A stretch of 64,000 nucleotides of DNA from positions 62,001 to 126,000 of the forward strand of contig MU859151.1 of the NCBI GenBank assembly GCA_033297205.1. The letters run 5' to 3'. Positions within the stretch are counted from its first letter, which is position 1; each line of letters starts with the position of its first letter. Below the pieces are notes generated by a model. It ran no database searches and was not told the origin of the DNA. It worked only from the letters and a program-made list of their open reading frames with translations. Source of the DNA: Pseudoneurospora amorphoporcata. Lineage: Eukaryota; Ascomycota; Sordariomycetes; Sordariales; Sordariaceae. This document shows positions 31,714 to 43,846 of this stretch, piece by piece. A program made the position numbers and the translations under genes.

Positions 31714-33303
31714 ATGGCTGCCGTTACCTCAACACGTCGCCAACGAGAACAAGAGCACTTCCGCTTACACCAAGATGCGCCCTCCACCCAGGATACCGAA
31801 ATGAGCGACGAGGCCGAGCATGGCCACCATGATGTCCACGACGTCGACGACGACGAGGAAGTCGAAGCAAGCAGTGTTACCGAGGCCGAGGGGGAGCAAC
31901 AGGATGATCATGACCATGACAACGACGATGACCAGGATTCGGTGTGTTCAGAGAGCTCAGACGACGGCATTCAAGTTGTAGACCCCAGCATCCAGGACGA
32001 CATGGCGAAACTCCAAGACACCTTTCCAGGTTTCCGACAGCAATATCGGCTGATCAAGCGCATTGGAGAAGGTTAGAAACACCAACAAGACCCTTTTGAC
32101 ACCATCAATAATTGACCACTTGCTCTCATTCCAGGCACCTTTTCGACCGTCTACAAAGCCGAAGACCTCGTCTACGACCAATACGACAACTCGTGGGACT
32201 ACGAAAAGGAAAGCGACAAGTGGGCGCCTCCCCCTCTCAGGACATACGGACGCAACTCGAGCTCCAGTGCCGCCATCACTCGCCCACGGCGCAAACCGAA
32301 ATATGTCGCCATCAAAAAGATCTACGTCACCTCCTCTCCCACCCGTATTCTGAACGAGCTCGACCTGCTACACGACCTGCGCGGCTGCACATCGGTCTGT
32401 CCCTTGATCACGGCCTTCCGCGAAACCGACCAAGTCATCGCCATCCTCCCCTACTTCCGCCATGCCGATTTCCGCGAATACTTCCGCAACATGACACCTA
32501 CCGATATCGCCATCTACCTCCGCTCCCTCTTCACGGCTCTCGAGAGCGTCCACCGGCACAAGATCCTCCACCGCGACATCAAACCGACCAATTTCCTCTA
32601 CGACCCTTCGACCAAGCGGGGCGTCCTGGTCGACTTTGGTCTTGCCGAGCGCGAAGGGTCCGAATGCAAACCATGCCTCTGCCATGAGGATCCGACCACG
32701 CGGCGCAACCGTCTCCGGGCCGCCCACCAGAACTCGAGTGTTCCGCACAACGGCTACCCGAAACAAGACACGCGCCCCTCGCGGCGCGCCAACCGTGCTG
32801 GCACCAGAGGCTTCCGTGCGCCCGAAGTGCTGTTCAAGTGCACGGAACAAACCACCAAGATCGACATCTGGTCCGCGGGCGTGATCCTCCTCACCATCCT
32901 GTCCAAGCGCTTCCCCTTCTTCAACTCGGCCGACGACGTCGAGGCCATGGTGGAGATCGCCACCATGTTCGGCATCAAGCGCATGCGACAGGCCGGCCAG
33001 CTCCACGGGTGCATGTTTGAGACGACCATTCCCACGATTGGCACGCAGGGGTTCAGTTTCGAGCGCATTATTCTCTGGAGTACGTGTCGGGAGACGGGCT
33101 TCAAGATGGCGGAGGATGAGAAGTTGGCGGTGCAGTTCCTGGCCAGGTGTATGGATCTAGATCCGGCGAGGAGGATCAGTGCAGAGGATGCATTGAATCA
33201 TCCCTTTTTGCAGTTGGGATTAGAGGAGGAACAGGGCGGAAGTCAGAGTGGGGAGGAAGAGGAAGAGGGAGAGGACGATGAGATGGATATTTTGCGGGTT
33301 TAG
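31714..33303 (+). CDS. cdc7: Cdc7-type serine/threonine kinase (DDK catalytic subunit)
   Basis: Exons 31714-32071 and 32135-33303 give 508 residues; the 63-bp intron splits the glycine loop (IGEG-TFSTVYKAEDLVYD). The first 95 residues are acidic and disordered. The kinase core shows VAIKKIYV, HRDIKPTNFL (Asp267 catalytic), DFGLAE (286-291), a kinase insert with Cys-x-Cys (CKPCLC), then GTRGFRAPEVL and DIWSAGVILL. The short insert between DFG and the APE region and the split layout fit Cdc7/Hsk1. With Dbf4 it phosphorylates Mcm subunits to fire replication origins in the nucleus. The C-terminus is a run of Glu and Asp. The start is the first ATG, and the N-terminus is low complexity, so the exact start matters little. 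Confidence 0.93.
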
Positions 33304-33892
33304 TGGCCTGGATTCATGAATTGTGTTTGAGAGTATTGTCTGACATGGGAGTAGCATAATAGGCGCTGGGCGTTAAAAGGTGCGTGATGGGTTCATTGAT
33401 TAGATACGCTCCTAGATACCATGTTGTCGCATTGTCGATAGGAATTTGAAGGCATACCTTACTTATCGCCTTGGAATTTCCATCTTGTAGCTTAAGTGGA
33501 AGGTATTCCTGTAAGCAGTCATGGTTGTTGCCCCTGAGCAGCAGCACCGTGCAGTCTTGTGCGAGCACCCGACAGCACCTAACACGCGCTCACGTGACAT
33601 CGCTACAAACATATCCCTCCCGTGCCGTCACGGTCTGCTGGCCGCGTAACCCACCCAAACTTTCTTCATCTTCTTGTCCAGTCACCTCCATCAAAGAATT
33701 CCATTGCGCGAGCGCCAGGCACCACTTGGTTTTAGTATTCAGCATTGTTTTCGCCCCCCATCTTCTCACCTTCCCCACTTTTGACATCGCCGTGAACATT
33801 CTTGCCATTTCCGCCTTGGATGGATTCACACAAGCCATCACATCATCCTCATCACCACTCAGTCAGCGCAACAACCACAAAATCATCACAAA
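33304..33892. other. Intergenic between cdc7 and chl1
   Basis: This holds the 3' end of cdc7 and the promoter and leader of chl1, with a CCATCACATCATCC-type pyrimidine-rich leader just before 33,893. No gene is seen. Confidence 0.45.
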
Positions 33893-36800
33893 ATGGCCTC
33901 CACACTACCAATACCCGACATCAAAGTCATAGGCCCCTCGTTTATCCAAAGGGACTCGCAGAATGCAGACAAACCACTACCAACCGACTTCAACCACCCA
34001 TACACTCCCTACCCCATCCAAACAGCCTTTATGCAAACTCTGTACTCAGTTCTAGACCGAACCGTCGCCGTGCCCCCTAACACGACGAATACCGCTTTCT
34101 CATCGACCGCCACCACCCTCATCCCCAGCAAACCGTCCAAGTCCCCGTCACCACCCCCATTATTTAACATGACCACCGTCCCTACCGTTCACATGCTCAA
34201 CAGAGCCACTGAAGACAAAGTCACCTCCAAAACCGCTACCAGCAAAGATAAAGGCAAAGATAAAGTTCCCACCAGCAGCGTCTCCAAGGGCCACCACGCA
34301 CAAATCGCCCTCTTCGAATCCCCCACCGGCACCGGCAAATCCTTGTCACTGATCTGCGCCTCCTTAACCTGGTTGCGCAACCACAAGCGCTTGCAATTCG
34401 AGTCCGAGATGGAAAAGATCAAGCAACAAATGGAGGCATCGGGAGAACCGGGGTGGATGGTGGAGAGCGCTCTGAAGAGGAAACGCCAGGAGCTGGCGCA
34501 GAGGTATCAAGAGATGGAAAGGACGCTGGAGCGGATAAGGGAACGGGAGAGGGAGATGGAGAAGGAGAGCGAAAAAGGGCAAGCGAGGGGTGGGAAGAGG
34601 AGGAAGTTGGACAGGGGAAAAGGGGACGAGGAAGAAGGGGACAAGAAGAAGATGGGGAGCGGTGGTGGCGGGAGTAGAGGGTTGACGGCGAGTGATGAGG
34701 ATAAGGAGTTCTTGATTGACGATTGGACGGATCAAGGGGGATTCGACGAGAATGATCCGATGGGTCAGTTAAGCAAGGAGACGAGAGAGCTCTTGGAGAA
34801 GGTGGGTATGGGGACTGCGGGAGGAAGGAAGGGAGGAGAAGATGGGCTAGTGGCTGAGGAGGGGATTAAGGTGAGTTTGGATTCGATGAGGGAACTTGGC
34901 AAAACGGATGGAGCTTACAAGATGACAGATCTTCTACACCTCGAGGACGCATTCGCAGTTGACGCAGTTTATCCAGGAGTTGAGGAGGCCCGAGTTCCCT
35001 GCTTCTGTTCCGACACTCGATGCTCAAGATGATCCCGCGAAAGAAATCGTCAAGCAGATTCCGCTTTCCTCGAGGCAAAAGCTCTGCATCAATCCCTCCG
35101 TTAACAAACTTGGCACCCTGGCAGCCATCAACGAACGGTGTCAGTCTCTCCAACAACCAAAGACACCCAAAGAACACCGATGTCCTTACCTACCAAGCGC
35201 CACCAACCTCAAAGCTACCCACGAGTTCCGCGACACCGCTCTCGCCACGCTACCGGACATCGAGGACCTCTATCAGACCGGCAAGCAGCTCAAAATCTGT
35301 CCTTACTACGCCTCCCGCTCTGCCATTCCTGGGGCGGAGGTGATCACGTTACCATACCCTCTCCTCCTACAGAAAAGCGCCCGTGAGGCTTTGGGCATCA
35401 AGCTCCAAGGGAACATTGTGATTATAGACGAGGCGCACAACATCATGGACGCCGTATCCAACGTGCATGCAGCTGAGATCAAGTACACGGACCTCAAAAG
35501 AGCCAAACTGTCACTGGCCATGTATTACCAACGGTTCCATCAGAAACTAAATGGAGAAAACAGGGTCATGGTTGCTCAGCTACAACGAGTGGTGGAAGCT
35601 TTGGGGGTGTACATCAAATCAAGACTGGACCAGGCTGCCAAGGGGCTCAAGGAGGACCAGGAAGGAATCGTGTACGATGCCAACCTTTTGTTGACGACGG
35701 GTGGCGCCGATCAGATCAACTTGTACAAGTTGATCAGCTATGTCCAAGAGAGCAAGTTGGCTTTTAAGATCGAGGGCTATGTCAGCTACTGCGAGGAAGA
35801 AAGTCGGGACACAGATGACGAGGAAGCCGAGAAGGAGATCAAGAAGAGGGAAGGCACACCACCGGTGCTTCATACTCTGTGCTCGTTCTTGACGGCCTTG
35901 ACGAATCTGAGCTCGGAGGGGAGGATCTTCTTTGAAAAGATCCCTCCACCAAGAGGCGAAATCCAGGATATGAAGCTTAGTTACATGCTTCTCTCCCCGA
36001 CACACGCCTTCTCGTCGATTGCGGAAAGCGCGAGGGCGGTCATCCTGGCTGGTGGAACCATGTCTCCTATGGAGGACTACAAAGCACATCTGTTCCCCGA
36101 CGTACCGCCCGAGAAGATCACAACACTCAGCTGCGGCCACGTCATCCCCAAAGAGAACCTCTGCGTCTGGACCCTTGGGTCTATTGCGCCCAATCCAAAA
36201 GTGGACACGGGAATCGGCGAGGACTGCTTCGACTTCACCTTCTCCAAGCGCAGCAACTCGAACATGATCAACCGTCTCGGCTTGGTACTTCTCAACCTCT
36301 GCTCTGTGGTACCCGACGGCGTCGTCGCCTTCTTCCCTTCGTACGGCTACCTAGAAGAAGTCATCCAAGTCTGGAAGGTGCACGACCAAGCCATGGGCCC
36401 CAAAACCATGTGGGAGCGACTCGAAAGCAAGAAAGCCCTGTTCATGGACTCCAAAACCGAGTCGAGCGACCAGACGCTCCAAAAGTACAGCGACGTGATC
36501 CACTCCGAAGTGCGGCCCTTATCCCCATCCGGAGCTCGGGTAAAGGGGGCCATGCTGCTCTCGGTAGTAGGCGGCAAGATGTCCGAAGGCATCAACTTCT
36601 CGGACCGCTTAGGCCGATGCGTCATCGTCGTCGGCCTGCCTTATCCCAACCCTCACTCGCCCGAATGGGAAGCGCGCAGGGAATATCTCGAAGAGAACTT
36701 CGTCGAGCGGTATAACGCCTCTCATCCTACTACTACCACTGCCGCCGCCGCACAACCAGTTATCCCGCCCCCGTCCAACACCAACCACCCTTCTTCTTCG

Positions 36801-37130
36801 TCCAGAAACAGACATCATAAGAACAACAAGCCCGCCAACATGGCCAAACTCGCCACTCGCGCATCCACCGTCTTTTACGAAAACGCCACGCTCCGCGCCG
36901 TCAACCAGTCCATCGGCAGAGCGATCCGACATCAGAACGATTACGCGGCGATTGTGCTGATTGATCATCGGTATGAGAGGGACAATGTGAGGGCCAGGCT
37001 GCCAGGTTGGATCAGAGAGGGGTGGGAGGAGACGCAGAAGATGGCCAAGGAGGAGGGGAAGGCGCCCAAGGGACTGCAGGGGATGATGGGGAGGGTTAAT
37101 ATGTTTTTTAGGACGAAGAAGCAGAACTAG
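33893..37130 (+). CDS. chl1: ATP-dependent DNA helicase Chl1 (DDX11/FANCJ family)
   Basis: Exons 33893-34870 and 34929-37130 give 1,059 residues. The 58-bp intron (GTGAGT to GACAG) joins EEGIK to the helicase motif Ia IFYTSRTHSQLTQFIQELR. Motifs seen are a Q motif (YPIQTAFM, about 40-47), Walker A ESPTGTGKS (142-150), and the four iron-sulfur cysteines 379, 397, 411 and 450. DEAH lies at 493-496, followed by VVGGKMSEGINFSD and motif VI QSIGRAIRHQNDYAAI. This set is the XPD-like superfamily 2 pattern; the order and sequence fit Chl1, which works in sister-chromatid cohesion at forks. Two inserts are unusual: about 90 residues between Q motif and Walker A, and a long Lys/Glu coiled segment (about 175-320). 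The chl1 gene follows cdc7 in the same direction. Confidence 0.92.
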
Positions 37131-38504
37131 GTAGGGCCAAGGTACTCGCGATGTGGACACACTCAGGCAGGTGACTGCGTGTTGTGATGCAGTGATGATC
37201 TGGGGAGGAGATGTTGTGTCTTGGGAAGGAACACAGCATGTTCAAATTCTTCTTAGGTAGGTACTTCTGGGATCCGAGGAAGGCACATTTGAGCGTCCAT
37301 TGAGCTAGCTACCTCTAGGTGATCTTGGCACTGGGATGATTGTTCCTTCCTCGTTTCAAGGTGTCGTTTGCGAGGGCGTTGCGGGGTACAAAAGATGAAT
37401 GACGCGATACTGAGGATTAGGTCATTTGAACTCCAGGTCGTCCCAATCTATCTTCCCCTTCTTCGCGTCTTTCTCATCACTTGATCAACTTGTTCGCCAA
37501 AAGCTTTTGGTGTTGGCCGCTTGTCTATACCTTTAACGCCCGTTTCCCTTTACATTCTTCTGTTCGTTACCACATGCAACCACAATAAAGTCACATTTCG
37601 GCCCTTGTTCTCTGAGTCCAACAACGGTACCCGTCAGGCCCAACCTACAAAATCGGCGGCTGATTACCGGCAAACCAGTGCCCCATATCCGAACAGTACA
37701 TGTCCGTATATTACATTCCTCATAATACAGATGATCGCAACAGCTCTGATGTCTGTTGGCGAGTGATCATGTGGGCATCGGCACCATCTATGAGGAGTAG
37801 GAGGGCTGCCGTTAAAAAGCCTCCATTGTGTTTCCGCCATCTTCGTCTTCTTGTCCTCCTTCAACGGCCATCAAGTTCGCCTTCGAGTTATCACTTGTCA
37901 AGGTTGTATCTACCTAGGTACCTTGGCCAAAAATTCTGACAGGTTGGTCTACACCTGACGTACTTGCATCCTTTTATACTTGCATCCTTTTAACCTCCAG
38001 TCGATCATATCCAGGTTTGGTGCCATGAGGGATGTTTCAGTTCGAAAGCGGAAGTATAGGTGCCAAAGATTCCTCTATCAAGCCTCCATCACGCGAACAA
38101 CAACAACTTTTTGAGAGATCAAGACAATGAGACACAGCTCTCAAGTTGAAAGGCAACTTGCTAGGTATTCAACATCCAATAGCTCAATAACTGAACACGG
38201 ATACATCGGAGAGTGCAATATCGCTCTTCGGTCTCATGTGGGACCGGTGTTGCTAAAGACCGTCACAGAGCTGTAATATATATATCTCATGATGAGTGGA
38301 AAACACATCGGCTAGATTCTAGTAGAGATTGTTTAGTTCCGGAAACACATTGGGTAGGTAGGTACCTAAGGTATCTACCAGGAGGTGAAACAAAGACGCA
38401 TGAACGGCTGAAAGAGGATCCTGATGAAGGGGTTATGGACTAGACTGAGCTGTTAAGATACCAGTATGTGGGGATTATATTTCTGTTACCTGAGTCAAAT
38501 CTAC
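37131..38504. other. Intergenic between chl1 and the HET gene (convergent)
   Basis: There are 1.37 kb without a supportable gene. TAGGTAGGTACC strings occur near 37,255, 37,915 and 38,355. A short perfect duplication, ACTTGCATCCTTTTA, occurs twice around 37,960-37,990. Confidence 0.45.
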
Positions 38505-40903
38505 CTAGACAATAACGAATTCCTTGACCTGCGCGTCGTCGAAAAGGTTGGTCCTTTTGATCCGAGCATCTTGCCCGTCTTGTTCAGCCCCGCCTTCGTG
38601 CCCATTGGGTCGAGGTTCAAACTTGAAATCTACCTGCCCCGTTCTCACATATCTTCTTTTATGTTTCGGGGCTAACCACCTCCTCAATCTTCCCCCCACT
38701 TCTTCCAGCAACAGCATGCATTCGTGCGTCTCGTCCTGATCGCCTAGTTGTGTTCTAGCCGCGTGACCTAACAGCACACAGTAACAGTAACGCTTCCGGC
38801 CTTCTGGTTTCCAGAAAGATCCCGAATCGAGCCTGACTTGGATCTTGAGCGTTTCCCCATAACCTTTGATGCGGTCAGTCAACGGCCCGTCATCTGGAAA
38901 CGACAGTGGAAGAAAGTAACCGTTCTCAGAACAACCACCGTGACGCTCTATCGAACCGTAAAGGAAAGGTGCAGTAAGATAGAGAGGAAAGTGCCCGAGG
39001 GTGGGCGGTATGAGTGACTGATTATGACATCTCTGGTAGACATCATCAGGAACATGGAAGGACACCCGGGAATCCTTCTCAAAACTCTCTAGGTCATAAC
39101 GACCAAAGTCGACCTTGTGCAAGCAAATTGCTTGTCCGTTTATTCTGCACTTACGCCAAAGCCATGACCAAGAAGGGGCGTTCATACCCTTTTCGGGTTT
39201 ATCAATTAGGCAGGACACAGGGCCTTCTGTCCAAAGGAGTGACTGGGGAAGGTCTTGGATCCATATGCCAGCATAGTAAGTGAAATCTCTTCCCGTCATA
39301 AACGACTGTCGAATGCCAAACAGAGCGATATCACGGTCAGATTCTCTGGTCAACATGAGCGTGGTGTATTCTTCGACCAATATTCTCCAGAAAGCCAATG
39401 CCTGGTTTGTTGACATTTTCGATAAGCAGACATCGGCGAATCTCACTTTCTTTGAGATAGGGCTAAAGTATAGGGGGGCTTCCTCGTAGATATGATCCAA
39501 AGGGCCGGTATGCCCGATCTCCCACTCTAAGTTTCCGAATTCTGTCGGAATAGGATTGTTGACTTCGCCACATTCACAGAAATACCGTGAGCGGCATTCC
39601 CAAAGGACCTCGGTAGAAGATATGTAAACGGTTCTGCGTGACAGTATCCTCTCCTGAAAGACCCAAGCGCGCTCCAGCAGTGGTTCCTCTTTGCCGTGCG
39701 CGTAGTCGGCGTCTCCGCACAGATGACGATGGGCACGATCCATGGAATATCGAACTGTCACGGGACACTGGACGCCTCTGTCGTTGGGCACCCATAGTGT
39801 GCAAGTGTCTATGGGCAGCATGTTCTTGTTGCTTGAGTTGTCTTCGTTGCTGTTGCATTTGAGTCCGAAGTAATACACTCTGTCCTGGAACAAAGTGCCT
39901 GAGCTGTTGGGTAAAGCGGAGGCTGCAATGTTGAGATAGGCGTTAGAATACACCTCGCTCATGAGAACTGACTGATCTTTCCAGTCTTCTTGACTGTCTT
40001 GTATGATGCAGAGAGAGTCTATCCAGATGTATTCACATTCCAGAGCACGAGCTACGTCGATCGCGTCGCGGAATAGCTGGGGAAGCTGATCTCGGGAGAT
40101 CGCGGTCAAATGCTGTTGGATGTTTGTCGACAGAGTTTTGGCCAGTGAAGATGCCGCTTCCTTGCTACCCCAGCAATGGCTGAGAGTTGCGTATCTGACG
40201 AGTTTGCCGCCGCCGACATGTGGCTCGGGTTCAATTAATCGAAGGTTGCCAGTTATATCGATGAGCCTCTTTGGTAGCGTTAAAGGGTTTTGCTGGCAGG
40301 CGATATGACCACGATCGCACTGCTTGAGCCAAGGTTTGACAATAGACACGAGTTTTTCGAGGTCGAGCGACGCTGGATATTTCGGGATCTCGGATATGTA
40401 ATTGAATCTTGGGTGGAACTGAGCAAAGCCTAAGTACAGTAGGTAGTTAGCACAGAAAAGTCAAAGTACAGACGCCGGGATGGGTAGGGTAGAGGCCAGT
40501 GATGAGACACAGAAAACACTCCACGGGGATCACACCTGCCTTCCGGGGTACACAACTCAAAGGCCGTCATATGCAGACCAAAAATACCAAGCCAAGGGAC
40601 GGCAGAGTAATGTACCACGACCGTGAAGGGTCGATCCGGTCTTATCCAGATACAGACCTCTGGAACAAGAACTGGCGAAACTTTGGGAAAGACACGAAGG
40701 AAGGCATCCCTAGCCCAACTGACAGCCCCAAGTATGACGCCGCAACATTTGCACCCAGCGTCTGCGCGCGTCATCATGCAATGCATGGCCACGGCTTTTG
40801 AATACCATGGCGCTTGGTACCATCCGTCCTTGGGGGTAAGGTTGCCGCAAACATCGCAGTAGTGGCCAAGACTGGGAGACACTTCCGTAGAATCGTATGT
40901 CAT
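38505..40903 (-). CDS. HET-domain protein (heterokaryon incompatibility type)
   Basis: Exon 1 is 40903-40552 and exon 2 is 40429-38505, giving 758 residues. The intron (40551-40430, 122 bp) has a GTACCC donor, a strong GTGCTAAC branch and CTTAG acceptor; the donor is the weaker end. The N-terminus is Cys-rich (YCDVCGNL, CKCCG), possibly zinc-binding. The HET core is complete: YATLSHCWG (197-205) and CEYIWIDSLCIIQDS (about 250-264), followed by ERAWVFQERILSRRTVY. HET proteins trigger programmed cell death when incompatible strains fuse; most paralogues have no known role. Unlike the fragment at 58.8 kb it shows no stop or frameshift. Its partner or trigger cannot be read from the sequence. Confidence 0.88.
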
Positions 40904-41525
40904 CTCCGACGTGTTTCGATCGAGATGATGTCTCGCCTGACTAAATGCGCGTGGACACAGGGTTGACTTTAAGGATCAAAAGAAGGAATCAAAATCGCTT
41001 TGGTGTTTACAGCGATGTCATGGTTGTGGGATTCTGGCCCAGCTTCATACTGGGCTCGTTGGGTAGTTGTGCAGATAACGTACTCGCCGGTTAGGAACTA
41101 TGAGAGGCGGTTGGCTGGCGAAGCGAATCCACCTAACCGACGAGCAGGTAGACATTCGTTGGTTTTCGTCCGGGCCTTACAATAGAGGTACCGAACGGTA
41201 ACTTCGAGATTCGGGTGCTTGATTCGACCAGACAGTGTGACCAGGCAGTGTGGGTGTCGGGCCGAGATGTCAAAGACTTGGCATCACATACAAGTTAAGC
41301 CCTCTCGGTTGCCACAACCTCAACACATTGCTTGCTTGCTTCCCCGTCTAAGTCTATCCTCACCCTTCATTTTGAACCAGGCAAGTAAGTACCTTATCTA
41401 CAACCCACTCACGAACAACCAACGACCAAACCCGGGAGTCCTGTGTTCCTCCCATTCTCCCATGCTCCATCCCCAAATCCTCTCCCCTTATCCCCAGTTC
41501 TTCCTTCACATCCACACACTTGAAC
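40904..41525. other. Intergenic upstream of the HET gene
   Basis: This contains the HET promoter and the 3' flank of the complex I subunit gene, which is CCA/TCC-rich near 41,450-41,520. No coding signal is seen. Confidence 0.4.
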
Positions 41526-42797
41526 TTAATCCTTAGTAATACCCGGAGTAATGGCAAAAGTAGGGCGAACGTATCTGTCCGAGTGGTAAACCTTGACGCC
41601 CTTGTCTCCGAGCAGCTCCTTCTCGCGCTGGACGTCAGCCAAGTGGCGACGGACGAGATCGCGGTCCTCTTCGGCTTGGAGGGCGGGAATCAGGTGGATG
41701 CGGGACCACATCTTTTCGCGGGCGAGTTCTCTGCATGGGGTGGTACCAGGTGGTGGTGGGTTAGTTTTTCTGATCTTAGGTGAAAGAAGGCGGAAGGAAG
41801 GGAGAAAGTACCTACCTTTGCTCACGAATACCGTGGAAGAGATGGTACCAGCCGTAGACCATGATCAAGCCACCGACAGCGAGCAGAGTCTTGGGCTTGA
41901 AGGCGCTGGGCGGGAGGTTGCGCTGAGAAAGTCAACGTCAGTCTTGGATTCCAAATCCAGAAAGTAAAGCCACTGTAGACAGACGTCTCTGCGCGCGAAG
42001 GCGATGCTGGACGAAACGAGGACAGCGCTGAGTACGACGACGAGGCTGAGGAATGTTTCTGGTGTTTTGCGGCGCAGGCCTCGCACCGCGAAGCCGTCTG
42101 GTCACGACGGCATGATAACCACAAGAGTAGATCCGCAGTCATTGACTCGCTGGTCGTATATCCCCATGCCGCACATTGTTGTCGACGACGTCGAACTTCC
42201 CGGGCAGCTCCATGTTCTTGTCCCGAGTCCCCACAGCCGTAACCCACTTCCCCGGATTCTAGGAATAGTTCCGACGGCCATGCATCCTGGTCGGGGTCGG
42301 GGAGGACTCCATCTTGGACGCCAACAGAGCGACTCCGAGTAGTATGCTGCGATATTCTTCCTCCTTCCGAGACGGTGCGTTTGTCCTGATCTTCCAGTCC
42401 CCGGCCCATCGATCCGTATTCTTGTTCGTTTGTGCGCAGGTCGCGTTGCTGTCCTTCGACTCGAGTCCAGAAAGGGGCCTGGGAAGGACATGACTCGAGC
42501 AGCGCTCCACCGGTGCTTGTCCCTAGTTCCCTAGGAGCGGTATCGTTTCTCTCGGTCCCTCTTTTTTGGCAATTCTCCTGCTCGCTTCCTTGGCTGCTTT
42601 GCCGCTGTGCTCCTCTCCTCTTCGCCCTCGTCTCGTTTCCCCTCTCCCAAACCTGGTCCAAGTTGTCGATTGTCCCTCGTCCGTCGCATCGCGATTCGTC
42701 CATCGCAGCGGGCAGAGGGAGAGCAAAAAAAAGAGCAAAAACCCACCTTGTACTGAACGGCATCATAGCCGCCAGCGGGGGGCATATCCTGAGGCAT
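41526..42797 (-). CDS. NADH:ubiquinone oxidoreductase subunit NDUFA13/GRIM-19
   Basis: Exons 42797-42747, 41922-41816 and 41730-41526 give 120 residues. The N-terminus MPQDMPPAGGYDAVQYK joins in frame to RNLPPSAFKPKTLLAVGG, then one membrane span (LLAVGGLIMVYGWYHLF) and GIREQ-RELAREKMWSRIHL, followed by a long amphipathic helix. This is the GRIM-19 family layout, an inner-membrane accessory subunit of complex I. Splice signals are GTGGGT/CTCAG and GTAGGT/TGCAG. Intron 1 is 824 bp, far longer than any other in the window. I considered an internal exon in it and found none needed, since the N-terminal and central blocks join exactly as in the family. The size (120) is slightly short, as usual for fungi. 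Confidence 0.9.
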
Positions 42798-43309
42798 GCT
42801 GGGCAATTGGTGTGTGGGTTCGAGAGAGTGCTGTGTTCCTCTTTGTTCGGTCGATTGGCTTTTTGCGTTGATAGAAGGATCAATCGCTTCGCTTCGCTTC
42901 GTCTGCCGCGCTTGCTCGGTCGGTGAGAAGTCGTCGAGGGGTTGGACAGGAGTCGCGCGGAGAGCTCTGGAGGGTAGAGTTGACCGAGTGACGTGCCAGA
43001 CTTTTGAAGGTCGATTCGCTTGCAGCCGCGAGCCTGGAGCTTGGGAGGGGACAGCTGCTTGGTTCGGTGATTACGTAAGGCAGTCGCCCGCTAACAGATG
43101 GCCGTGCTTAGCGCACTGGAGAATGTTAGCGTAATCTGTAGTCGCCCTCTGACGGCCTCAAGTTTAGCACCACCAAAGGGCGCTATTGCCTCCTCGCATT
43201 ACACACATAATCTCACCGAGTCGCCACAAGTTATACCTCACAAAACAATACAAATAATCATAAAATGTTGTCTCAGTTTCAGACTTGTCAATCTCAACTA
43301 GCTCAGCCC
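42798..43309. other. Intergenic between fcp1 3' end and the NDUFA13 gene
   Basis: This is the promoter of the complex I subunit gene. It has a CTTCG repeat near 42,890-42,902. No coding signal is seen. Confidence 0.4.
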
Positions 43310-43810
43310 CTAACCATTCTCACTAACACCCCCATTCCCATTCCCCTCTCCATTCACTTGCTGCCCCTGTACCTCGGCACCCTCACCTTCATCCATCGCC
43401 AAGAAATCCGCCTCCAAGGCCTCCTCATCCAGCTCCTCAAACTCCTTGTCCAAGTCATCGGCATCCTGAGCATCCTGGGCATCCTGGGCAGCCTGGGCTT
43501 CCACCTCTGCAGCAGCAGCGGCAGCGGCCCCCGCAGCCTCAGCCACGGCGGCAGTAGTAGCCTCGGCGTCCTCATCCTTTAGCTCGTTTCTTAGCGAGGA
43601 GGGACCGGGACCACCAAGGATGGATTTCCGGCGTTTGTTACTTTCTTCCTCTCTTTCTTCCTCGTCGTCGTCTGCTTTGCGTTTTGTGCATGTGGAGGGC
43701 GCAGCACCCTGCGCGGCTAGTAGTTGTTCGTATGACGAGGTTGTTGTTGTTGTAGTAGTGTTTGTTGTTGTCTGGCCGGGCGTTTCCCCATCTTCGTCCT
43801 CGTCATCCTC

Positions 43811-43846
<36 letters not shown>

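Noticed and set aside
41822..42883. 353-codon minus-strand open frame
   Set aside because: It covers exon 1, intron 1 and exon 2 of the NDUFA13 gene in a different frame for the exons; composition is low in hydrophobic residues and without motifs. Kept only as a remark on the intron.
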